This document shows, piece after piece, positions 59,888 to 64,000 of a stretch of 64,000 nt of DNA. How positions within the stretch are numbered: position 1 is the first letter of the stretch; every line of letters starts with the position of its first letter. A program made the translations under genes and the position numbers. The stretch covers positions 685,001 through 749,000 of the forward strand of contig BSQZ01000102.1 of NCBI GenBank assembly GCA_033239005.1, given 5' to 3'. The DNA comes from Lamellibrachia satsuma (taxonomy: Eukaryota > Annelida > Polychaeta > Sabellida > Siboglinidae). The notes below the pieces were generated by a model. That model was not told the origin of the DNA. It did no database searches and was given only the letters and a program-made list of their open reading frames with translations.

Positions 59888-62800
59888 AATCTCATGTGTC
59901 GAGGATATTAGTATATTGTTTTCATGTTTTTGCTATATTAAGTGGACAAATTGGGGGATAACGAAAAAAGATCCCTAAGTCTAAGTTCCCTGTGGTATGT
60001 CGGTTTTTACTTCTGCATCACGAAACCATGCGTGTGATTATTGAATATTATTAATACATATTCATAATTTTATAAGTATGACTGATAGAAAACATATTTG
60101 TGCTATCAAATCACCTAGAAAATGTTGTCTCAACTACGTTTTTATATTTGTCTGGGATTGAGATGGTTATGATAATGGTTTACCCACTAGAAATGTGATC
60201 GAGGACATCCTTTCGAATACACAGCATTTTGGGGGTATACATTTTATTGTCTTATCCAACATATTAAATGTCCAGTGATAAGTACCAAACGTGAATCATC
60301 AGACAGATGTAGCTATAGAAAACACAAAATCGACCAGGCCCAATGGCAGACTGCTCCTGACTATTCGTCCTGTTTTTACAACTACACGGACAGTGGGTCG
60401 ATGTCCTATTTCGCCCAACACAGATGTCAGGTACAGAATGGTCCCTACATCATTCTGTCTTCCAAGCAGTCATATGGGAGTGGTCCCTACATCCCTCTGT
60501 CTTCCAAGCAGTCATATGGGAGTGGTCCCTATATCCTTCTGTCTTCCAAGCAGTCATACGGGAGTGGTCCCTACATCCCTCTGTCTTCCAAGCAGTCATA
60601 CGGGAGTGGTCCCTACATCCTTCTGTCTTCCAAGCAGTCATACGGGAGTGGTCCCTACATCCTTCTGTCTTCCAAGCAGTCATACGGGAGTGGTCCCTAC
60701 ATCCTTCTGTCTTCCAAGCAGTCATACGGGAGTGGTCCCTACATCCTTCTGTCTTCCAAGCATTCATACGGGAGTGGTCCCTACATCCTTCTGTCTTCCA
60801 AGCGGTCATATGGGAGTGGTCCCTACATCTCTCTGTCTTCCAAGCAGTCATACGGGAGTGGTTCCTACATCCTTCTGTCTTCCAAGCAGTCATACGGGAG
60901 TGGTCCCTACATCCTTCTGTCTTCCAAGCAGTCATACGGGAGTGGTCCCTACATCCCTCTGTCTTCCAAGCAGTCATACGGGAGTTGGGAGTCCCATTGC
61001 TGGATTTATTCGCAACCAGTTGGAACCACAAACTTCCAATATTCGTGTCCCCTCTCCCGGATCCATCAGCTGTGGCAGTGGATGCACTATCAATGAAGGC
61101 AATGTGGGTATATGCTCCAGCTCTTTCCACACGCTACAGGTGTGGAAAGTATCCAGGACGCACTCCGCAGCAGAGGCTTTTCGGTCGGCATTGCCTCACA
61201 CACCTCTAGACTTCTAGAACTCTGGCAATTTACGAGTCCAAGTGGAGGATATTCTCTACTTGGTACATCACACAACAGGTTAATCCACTCTCGGCTGCTG
61301 AGAGTAGTTTCACATTTTCTCCTTCACATTCTCACAGAAAAGTAGTTGGCAATTTCGACCATTGAAGGGTATTAAATGGCAGTTGCCAGCACCCTTCTTG
61401 CCACTTCTGATGTTGAGGTACGGTGAAATCCATCTTTGAAATCTTTACTACGAAACATCGAACTGGAACAGGGACGATGTCAACGCCCTTTCCCAGAGTG
61501 GAATCTAGCCTTGGTTTTATCAGCTTTAACCAAGTCTCCATTTGAGCCATTGAGCAAAGCTGCCAAAAAACTGATAATATCACTTTGTGAAGCAACGGAG
61601 CCAGGTAAGTATGTTATTCGTAAATACATATTTTAATTCTAAAAATGTAGAATTCATAATGAAGAATATGTCAGTAACCACCTTAACCTTTGTAAGTATT
61701 GGTGTTTTTAATGGTTTAGCAGGCAGAAGTTTTTATTGACCACAACAGACTTTCATTTCCTTTTTTATTCATAATTGTTTCTTCATCATATATTCATAGT
61801 GTGTATATGGAGGGTCACATTGATACTGATTATATATGTCTATATTTAAAAACAAATTGTGAGGCATACTTTTTGGATTCGTGAGGCAGAAGGAAAAATT
61901 AGCCAAAGGAAATAAAATCAGTGAAAATCAGATTTAGGTTCAGCATCTAAGTTTTGAACATTGAAGGTTTGATTATAATGACATTAGTTTGGGGTTATAC
62001 ATGCAATTTTAGTGGCAGGTAAAGTGTGAAAAAAGTTAAACAAACATAGCCAAAAAAGGGCAAAATGGACTCTTTATTAAATCTTAGAGCCCACAATGTA
62101 TGTCACACATACATGGCGCGAAAGCAATCTGGCTGCCCTACATGCACAACAACAGGGATAGCCTCTAAACGCCTATTACCATGAACCCTGTGTATTGTAT
62201 AGTTCTACTGCAGGAAGCGCAACGTCGAACACCACATCAGATGACGCATCAAGCAGTGACTCCGATGAGCATAAGGTAATCTAATTTGCATTCATGACTT
62301 ATTACAATTTATAAAACACTCCCACAAACGATATTACCAAATGCCCCAAAGGCAAATGCGAATCCATACCCAACAAGTGTAAATGTTAAAATTATAACAA
62401 TTATTATAAATTGGTTGTCTTTCGTAACGAACCATGTGCTCTATGCTGATGACATTCGTGTTTTTCACCTAGTGTTTCTTGGGTAAGTAAAACTCACTGA
62501 TTGATATAGTAATATGTTTGATATAACCTATAATGCCAACAAACCATATTGTGTGGTTGATGATAAACCACAAAGACAGGAAAAATATTCACCCTGTGAC
62601 TATCAATAACCATTTACTTCCTCACAGTGTTAAATGCAAATATTTAGTGCAACAACATATATGCAACAATTACTTTACTGACGATGATGTTGCCAGGCGG
62701 AAAATATGTATGCTCTATTTATGCTCTGGCAAATGTCTTACTGAGAAAAAAATTTCTTTTTGAAGAATCACAGGTGCATATATAAAGTTAAATGATGTAT

Positions 62801-63791
62801 AAATTTTCTTCTGATCACAACTATTGAGATTTACTTACTCAACTTTTCGGTAGGGTTCACCAGGAACGTAATTCTGTGACGACTAGTTCTTCTTTTGCTC
62901 ACCAGTTGACAAGGCACGTGGTTGTTATCAAAAGAAAATCGTTACTGCATTACTATTAATTTTGTCAACTTGATGAACATGCTATGAATAATGTAAAACA
63001 AATTAACAAACATATATGATCATCAATATTTAACCATTTGTGCCGTTTAGAACTGTCAGGAAATCCATCAGTTTTGTGATTTATTTTTATACTGTTTCCT
63101 ATCACCATAATTACCATTATCACTAACATTGAAACGTCATTGGTGACAATGACAACTGTCTGGCCATGTTTCATTCCCTGAGTTTCATTGCAGACATTCT
63201 GTGTGGGGGAACAAGTTCTTGTTGAATCGGATGAGTCGACTGCCATTCGCCTACAAAAATACCATGGTGGTTGGCTCAGCAAGATGGTACAGGTAGCGTC
63301 ACTTTTATTTCCTTTCTGCTTAGTAATAATCATCCGGAAGTTTTCAAATCCTGTTGCTGCCGCTTTGAAGCTTGAACAATTTCATTCACTTGTTGTTGCT
63401 TGATCTATATGAACAACCAGTTTTCCTACAGTGATAGCTGAATGCTTCCCAGAGAAGTCGAGTTGGTGATGGAATGAACAGGTGTGCCAAGGGTGAAACG
63501 TAGAACACTTCCAACAGTCCCCAAGAACTGGATCCATCGCTATATACACTCACATTAAAATATGTAAGATGGGTCTTTAACCAGACAAAATAAGTCATGG
63601 AAACTACAACATCAATATGTTTTAAAATCACCTGTGTCACAGTCCTACCTCCCAGAGCCGGCAACATTAGTGCAAGCAAATCGTTTTGTTTTAATCATAA
63701 TATTGGTCTCTGATTAGTACCTAGGCAAAACAGGCATTATCAAGGGAACATTTCAAGACATCGTCAAAGTGCAATTCTCCGACCATCAAAC
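36094..63791 (+). CDS. CXorf38-like (DUF4559) - coiled coil - MIB-repeat protein, 14 exons seen, 3' end beyond window
   Basis: Fourteen exons joined by GT-AG introns keep one frame for 1766 nt (about 588 codons). Residues 1-212 resemble human CXorf38 (DUF4559): [12 protein letters not shown] near the start, FHHTL, CC-x3-C...[26 protein letters not shown], then [20 protein letters not shown], whose R-N-x3-H is HEPN-like. Residues about 213-370 are charged and helical (coiled coil likely). From about residue 370 come MIB-type SH3-like repeats (VRELQ...GG.W, G-I-I, [10 protein letters not shown]), as in Mind bomb E3 ligases, where such repeats bind Notch-ligand tails. No RING, ankyrin or HECT domain is reached in this window. 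An in-frame TAA lies two codons before the ATG. CXorf38 has no established function. A role in ubiquitin or innate-immune signalling is only a guess. DZIP3-type HEPN is the main alternative label for the N-terminal domain. Confidence 0.85.
36885..37020. mobile_element. Deletion derivative of the MITE at 38421-38700
   Basis: Shares GTGATGTGGGTGTGCTGAAT and TTGGCAAACTGTGGGAG with the left end, and CCCGATTTGCCCACAAAA plus ATAGACACCCTTCT (inverted) with the internal part. The second terminal repeat is missing. Confidence 0.6.
37026..37330. repeat. 23-bp tandem repeat followed by GTAT/TGCG microsatellite
   Basis: Five units of TTTGTGACTGTGTATGTGTT-type sequence, then TATGTATG and GTGCGTGCG runs. 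The long Cys/Val/Arg and His/Thr frames here are artefacts of the repeat. Confidence 0.93.
37331..38115 (+). mobile_element. LINE 3' relic (jockey/Rex-like RT tail) bounded by inverted repeats
   Basis: Plus-strand frames read [20 protein letters not shown], then [38 protein letters not shown] and [14 protein letters not shown], the thumb region of a jockey-group RT. Several stops are present. A 3' tail ends in TATGACTATGACTATG. CATACATGCCAAGATTTT and ACGAAGATACGAAGGAAC at the left recur inverted at 38079-38112. Confidence 0.75.
38421..38700. mobile_element. MITE with about 55-bp terminal inverted repeats
   Basis: The left end ACGGTTTTTTTGTGATTTGG, then GTGTGCTGAATCA and GTGATGTTGGCAAATTGT, is matched by the inverse at the right (ACAGTTTGCTAACATCAC...CGCACACCCAAATCACC...ACCGT). 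No coding capacity. Confidence 0.75.
38812..38870. repeat. GTGC microsatellite in intron 1
   Basis: About 14 GTGC units ending 45 bp before the exon 2 acceptor. Confidence 0.97.
38915..39073 (+). CDS. Exon 2: end of DUF4559 domain with HEPN-like motif
   Basis: Acceptor TACTTCAG, donor GGG|GTAATT, 53 codons, phase 0. Encodes [20 protein letters not shown] and continues through [12 protein letters not shown] to AVNELQG. The R-N-x3-H pattern matches the RX4-6H signature of HEPN domains and the corresponding R-N-x3-H in CXorf38. A GTGC microsatellite lies 45 bp upstream of the acceptor. Confidence 0.88.
39074..40510. other. Intron 2 sequence; only a short element end recognised
   Basis: At 39564-39640 the palindromic GTAACGAAGTAAAAGTACTTCGTTAC and nearby TTTCAAGTAACTTAGC resemble the element ends at 52.1 and 53.2 kb. 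Nothing else is recognised. Confidence 0.5.
40515..42945 (-). mobile_element. RTE-like LINE, nearly complete ORF in broken frames, antisense in intron 2
   Basis: On the minus strand: endonuclease parts at 42543-42941 and 42383-42610 ([24 protein letters not shown]), linker at 41909-42364 ([15 protein letters not shown]), RT at 41635-41970 ([20 protein letters not shown]) and 41294-41644 ([22 protein letters not shown]), then the C-terminal region at 40782-41228 ([30 protein letters not shown]). The 3' UTR runs to about 40515. Frameshifts disrupt it. The clade (RTE versus Nimb/I-like) is not settled by eye. Confidence 0.88.
42946..43400. mobile_element. Foldback (hairpin) element in intron 2
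   Basis: Arms at about 43115-43228 and 43253-43396 are inverted copies: TTAAAAGTTAAATTCTT, AAAATCATAT-TCGAAAAGTT, GTCTTCTGCCATA-CATAAA and CACTCAGAAT-TTTTAT occur in opposite orientation. The right arm has about 30 extra bases. No coding sequence. Confidence 0.75.
43405..43670. repeat. Degenerate minisatellite based on AAAACGGCGACAACCA
   Basis: Around a dozen variable units of AAAACGGCGACAA with spacers such as CCATTGGTC. The single-unit length varies between about 16 and 24 bp. Confidence 0.9.
43685..44392 (+). mobile_element. CR1-like LINE 3' fragment, open frame (CR1-7), sense in intron 2
   Basis: A 198-codon open frame (43688-44284) reads [20 protein letters not shown] to YLRRAGYK and is very close to the C-terminal half of the 6940-8211 frame. 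The 3' UTR ends in TTGTTAAATCTTGTTAAATC. The 5' truncation lies at about 43685. Few lesions imply a recent insertion. Confidence 0.92.
44786..44854. repeat. TA microsatellite
   Basis: About 34 TA units. Confidence 0.97.
44855..46065. other. Intron 2 sequence, nothing recognised
   Basis: Short frames at 45434-45743 show no family motifs and lack splice context fitting the host gene. Confidence 0.4.
46068..46228. mobile_element. Palindromic MITE-like element with TA-rich core
   Basis: The left arm starts at TGTTATGCTGAATGTTCGGT and continues ATATATATACAGGTG. The right arm ends with the inverse (CACCTGTATATA...ACCGAACATTCAGCATAACA). Arms of about 35 bp are essentially perfect and enclose TA repeats with a second small CACCTGTATATA pair. 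Confidence 0.85.
46238..46286. repeat. TA microsatellite
   Basis: About 24 TA units directly after the palindromic element. Confidence 0.95.
46497..46550 (-). mobile_element. Tiny CR1-like relic (CR1-8)
   Basis: CAGATCCTTGTGGTACCATA and CTCAAAACTGATTTT parallel the RT block (GVPQGSILG and SVL codons, minus strand) of the copies at 1.5 and 7.8 kb. Confidence 0.5.
46656..46748 (+). CDS. Exon 3: helical linker
   Basis: Acceptor GATCCTTCAG, donor GAT|GTAAGC, 31 codons, phase 0 on both sides. Reads [18 protein letters not shown], then [13 protein letters not shown]. It joins smoothly with exon 2 and exon 4 as a charged helix. The preceding intron is 7.6 kb, so an additional small exon cannot be excluded. 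Confidence 0.75.
46764..46813. repeat. TA microsatellite after exon 3
   Basis: About 25 TA units starting about 15 bp downstream of the exon 3 donor. Confidence 0.95.
47110..47182 (+). CDS. Exon 4: coiled-coil segment
   Basis: Acceptor TTTTTCAG, donor AAAG|GTATAC; 73 bp, phase 0 to 1. Encodes [20 protein letters not shown] and EKLK, continuing the charged helix. Confidence 0.75.
47700..47745. repeat. G-rich purine tract
   Basis: GGGAGGGGGGAGGGGGGAGG-type run with several G triplets, capable in principle of forming a quadruplex on the plus strand. Confidence 0.8.
47850..51255 (-). mobile_element. RTE-like LINE, nearly full length, antisense in intron 4
   Basis: Same family as 40515-42945. 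On the minus strand: a 5' region (50530-51255), endonuclease at 49542-50516, linker and RT fragments at 48659-49242 ([39 protein letters not shown]), and a 189-codon C-terminal frame at 47955-48524 ([36 protein letters not shown]). The RT middle contains stops and a deletion around 48.6-49.2 kb. Confidence 0.9.
49542..50516 (-). pseudogene. APE endonuclease domain of the RTE-like LINE at 47.9-51.3 kb
   Basis: The 324-codon frame starts [14 protein letters not shown], continues with [20 protein letters not shown] (the ACLQETR block with catalytic Glu), [45 protein letters not shown] (GDFN changed to EDFN), [20 protein letters not shown] and a shifted C-terminus. It would nick target DNA in an active element. 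The altered GDFN block and downstream frame breaks argue against activity. Confidence 0.88.
51805..52008 (+). CDS. Exon 5: coiled-coil region
   Basis: Acceptor TTTCTTTCAG, donor TGCG|GTAAGT; 204 bp, phase 1 to 1. Encodes [20 protein letters not shown], then an almost continuous heptad-like stretch ([29 protein letters not shown]). The composition suggests a long helix, probably for oligomerisation. Confidence 0.85.
52120..53262. mobile_element. DNA-transposon remnant with related inverted ends, intron 5
   Basis: The left end GAAGTACATTTACTTTGTTA, then CTTTACTTG, and the inverse of the right end (AAGTACATTTATTTTGTACC, AAGTTACTCAAGTAAAAGTA) are similar. GTAACGAAGTAAA-type words recur inside the ends. 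No transposase was recognised between them. hAT-like origin is a guess. Confidence 0.45.
53272..53375 (+). mobile_element. SINE fragment (SINE-E)
   Basis: TTTCACTCAGTTGTATAAATGAATACCTGG and the following block match the SINE body at 16970-17060. The tRNA-like head is missing. Confidence 0.6.
53541..53578 (+). CDS. Exon 6: 38-bp mini-exon
   Basis: Acceptor TTATTCAG, donor GAG|GTATGA; phase 1 to 0. Encodes [13 protein letters not shown]. Its assignment rests on exact phase fit between exons 5 and 7 and good splice sites. Confidence 0.65.
53820..54040. repeat. AT-rich imperfect dimer of TAGAATTCTATA-type units
   Basis: ATAGAATTCTAT, CTACATAAATCTAT and TTCTACAGA(G/A)CATAG recur in two related halves. 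Confidence 0.6.
54391..54462. repeat. TA microsatellite
   Basis: About 35 TA units in intron 6. Confidence 0.97.
54714..54792. repeat. Interrupted TA microsatellite before exon 7
   Basis: TATA runs broken by TTATACATATATGTATG, ending about 20 bp before the exon 7 acceptor. Confidence 0.95.
54812..54867 (+). CDS. Exon 7: acidic linker
   Basis: Acceptor GTCAAACAG, donor AGAT|GTAATC; phase 0 to 2. Encodes [18 protein letters not shown] before the first MIB repeat. A TA microsatellite ends about 20 bp upstream of the acceptor, in the branch-point region. Confidence 0.65.
55263..55350 (+). CDS. Exon 8: MIB repeat 1, first half
   Basis: Acceptor ATGTCCCAG, donor TTG|GTAGGT; phase 2 to 0. Encodes [20 protein letters not shown] and [10 protein letters not shown]. 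The V-x-x-LQ-x5-W-x-x-x-M pattern is that of MIB SH3-like repeats. Confidence 0.85.
55556..55632 (+). CDS. Exon 9: MIB repeat 1, second half
   Basis: Acceptor CATTCCAG, donor GAA|GTGAGT; phase 0 to 2. Encodes [20 protein letters not shown] and FSSGT. It joins exon 10 (K then [11 protein letters not shown]) to complete the repeat. Confidence 0.85.
56470..58093 (-). pseudogene. Mutator-like transposase relic, antisense in intron 9
   Basis: Minus strand: start at 58093 ([20 protein letters not shown]), then [11 protein letters not shown] 10-bp tandem duplication (TGGGCACAGT twice) near 57965 shifts the frame before [13 protein letters not shown] second exon gives [35 protein letters not shown], then [20 protein letters not shown], a shift, [17 protein letters not shown], and at the end [19 protein letters not shown]. 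These blocks (first Asp region V-x-x-DG-W, GHSS-IG, DY-V-S, NESLH-IW-R-PK) are those of the Mutator-like transposase family. The usual Asp before G-W reads as Tyr here. Multiple lesions show it is inactive. Confidence 0.75.
58094..58910. other. Rest of intron 9, nothing recognised
   Basis: AT-rich, with no coding or repeat signature seen before the exon 10 acceptor. Confidence 0.4.
58911..59058 (+). CDS. Exon 10: end of MIB repeat 1 and start of repeat 2
   Basis: Acceptor CTTCACCAG, donor AAAAG|GTTTAC; phase 2 to 0. Encodes [20 protein letters not shown], then [20 protein letters not shown] and GGWVEYMQK. The intron before it contains the Mutator-like relic. Confidence 0.88.
59523..59640 (+). 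CDS. Exon 11: MIB repeat 2, second half
   Basis: Acceptor TTTCTTGCAG, donor TCTG|GTAAGG; phase 0 to 1. Encodes [20 protein letters not shown], then [19 protein letters not shown]. The rWTYN-ALR ending is diagnostic for MIB-type repeats. Confidence 0.9.
59686..59884. repeat. TA/TATG microsatellite after exon 11
   Basis: Long TATA runs with GTATG interruptions start about 45 bp downstream of the exon 11 donor. The Tyr/Ile frames on both strands are artefacts. Confidence 0.97.
60270..61600 (+). mobile_element. DIRS-type retrotransposon fragment (RNase H and tyrosine recombinase parts)
   Basis: The plus-strand frame from 60424 contains the array described below, then [20 protein letters not shown] and [12 protein letters not shown], typical of the DIRS/gypsy RNase H C-terminal region. 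Further frames read [42 protein letters not shown] and [30 protein letters not shown]. These match the core-binding N-terminal domain of DIRS tyrosine recombinases. The catalytic R-H-R-Y domain is not present before the element stops near 61600. Stops and frameshifts are frequent. Confidence 0.75.
60438..60984 (+). repeat. 42-bp coding minisatellite within the DIRS RNase H, 13 copies
   Basis: The unit GGTCCCTACATCCCTCTGTC plus TTCCAAGCAGTCATACGGGAGT repeats with period exactly 42 (14 codons). The frame in register with the RNase H sequence downstream reads [14 protein letters not shown]. All three forward frames and one reverse frame are open because 42 is a multiple of 3. Unit variants (CCC/CTT, TATGGG/TACGGG, CATTCA, CGGTCA) show low divergence. 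Confidence 0.95.
61601..62213. other. Intron 11 remainder, nothing recognised
   Basis: No gene, repeat or element signature was recognised. Confidence 0.4.
62214..62275 (+). CDS. Exon 12: Ser/Asp-rich linker
   Basis: Acceptor TACTGCAG, donor AAG|GTAATC; phase 1 to 0. Encodes [20 protein letters not shown], which looks like a disordered, casein-kinase-2-type acidic serine linker between repeats. Confidence 0.75.
62276..63193. other. Intron 12, nothing recognised
   Basis: No gene or element signature. A 76-codon frame at 62533-62763 has weak LINE-like wording ([13 protein letters not shown]) but is too short to assign. Confidence 0.4.
63194..63292 (+). CDS. Exon 13: MIB repeat 3, first half
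   Basis: Acceptor TTTCATTGCAG, donor CAG|GTAGCG; 33 codons, phase 0. Encodes [20 protein letters not shown], then [13 protein letters not shown]. Confidence 0.88.
63425..63520 (+). mobile_element. SINE fragment (SINE-F)
   Basis: GAATGCTTCCCAGAGAAGTC and GAGTTGGTGATGGAATGAACAG match the SINE body around 17055-17100. The head is absent. Confidence 0.6.
63718..63791 (+). CDS. Exon 14: MIB repeat 3, second half (gene continues)
   Basis: Acceptor TCTGATTAG, donor CAAAC|GTGAGC; phase 0 to 2. Encodes [20 protein letters not shown] and SDHQ. The terminal W-x-x-x-P part is expected in an exon beyond the window. Confidence 0.8.
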
Positions 63792-63879
63792 GTGAGCATA
63801 TATATAAATATTTTGTTTAATATTACGCAAGAGTGGTAGGGTGCAATTGTCAAACAGCCAAACATGATTCTGTACATTA

Positions 63880-63955
63880 TATGTGTGTATGTTACATGAG
63901 TGTGCATTACATGAGTGTACATTACATGAGTGTGCATTACATGGATGTACAATAC
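63880..63955. repeat. 12-13-bp tandem repeat CATTACATGAGTGTA
   Basis: Five or so units of ATTACATGAGTGT(G/A)C at the start of intron 14. Confidence 0.9.
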
Positions 63956-64000
63956 TTAGCAATGTTGGAGTGAATGGAATCCCAGCCGGGTAATAATGTC

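Noticed and set aside
60450..61130. Long open frames on both strands over the 42-bp array (226-308 codons)
   Set aside because: They arise because 42 is divisible by three and the unit has few stops. Only the frame in register with the DIRS RNase H has an ancestral meaning.

Overview
The window is animal (metazoan, probably marine invertebrate) nuclear DNA. It holds one multi-exon gene with GT-AG introns and many retro- and DNA-transposon families: CR1-like LINEs, RTE-like LINEs, a DIRS element, an ISL2EU/PIF-like element, a Mutator-like element and tRNA-derived SINEs. The phylum cannot be fixed by eye. A lophotrochozoan or a lancelet would both fit the element repertoire and the CXorf38/MIB-type protein domains. 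No bacterial, CRISPR or rRNA features were seen.

Left part (1-14.3 kb): a nearly full-length decayed CR1-like LINE (minus strand, about 1.04-4.35 kb) abuts a second, jockey/L2-like LINE (about 4.37-6.57 kb). Next comes a composite DNA transposon (about 6.58-14.26 kb) that I read as ISL2EU-like. It carries a THAP/DDE transposase on the plus strand and a convergent SAP/SWIM-type gene on the minus strand. Its THAP exon is split by a 1.4 kb CR1 insertion, and its transposase gene contains about 30 copies of a 71-bp tandem repeat.

Middle part (14.3-36 kb): I see no host gene. This part is a mosaic of dispersed and segmental repeats. It includes a three-copy repeat family with a CR1 nested in one copy, a decayed RTE-like relic, a 2.7 kb segmental duplication (28.01-30.73 kb and 32.39-35.13 kb) carrying SINEs and a 22-bp minisatellite, and a 200-bp GGAC microsatellite.

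Right part (36.1-64 kb): one plus-strand gene runs off the right edge. Fourteen exons can be traced with consistent splice sites and phases, giving 1766 nt or about 588 codons. The product has an N-terminal domain resembling CXorf38/DUF4559 with a HEPN-like R-N-x3-H motif, a coiled-coil middle, and at least three MIB-type SH3-like repeats. Its introns contain two antisense RTE-like LINEs, a sense CR1, a Mutator-like transposase relic, a DIRS relic with a 42-bp coding minisatellite, several MITE-like hairpins and long TA microsatellites. Just upstream is an inverted, decayed copy of exon 1, which suggests this gene belongs to a locally duplicating family.
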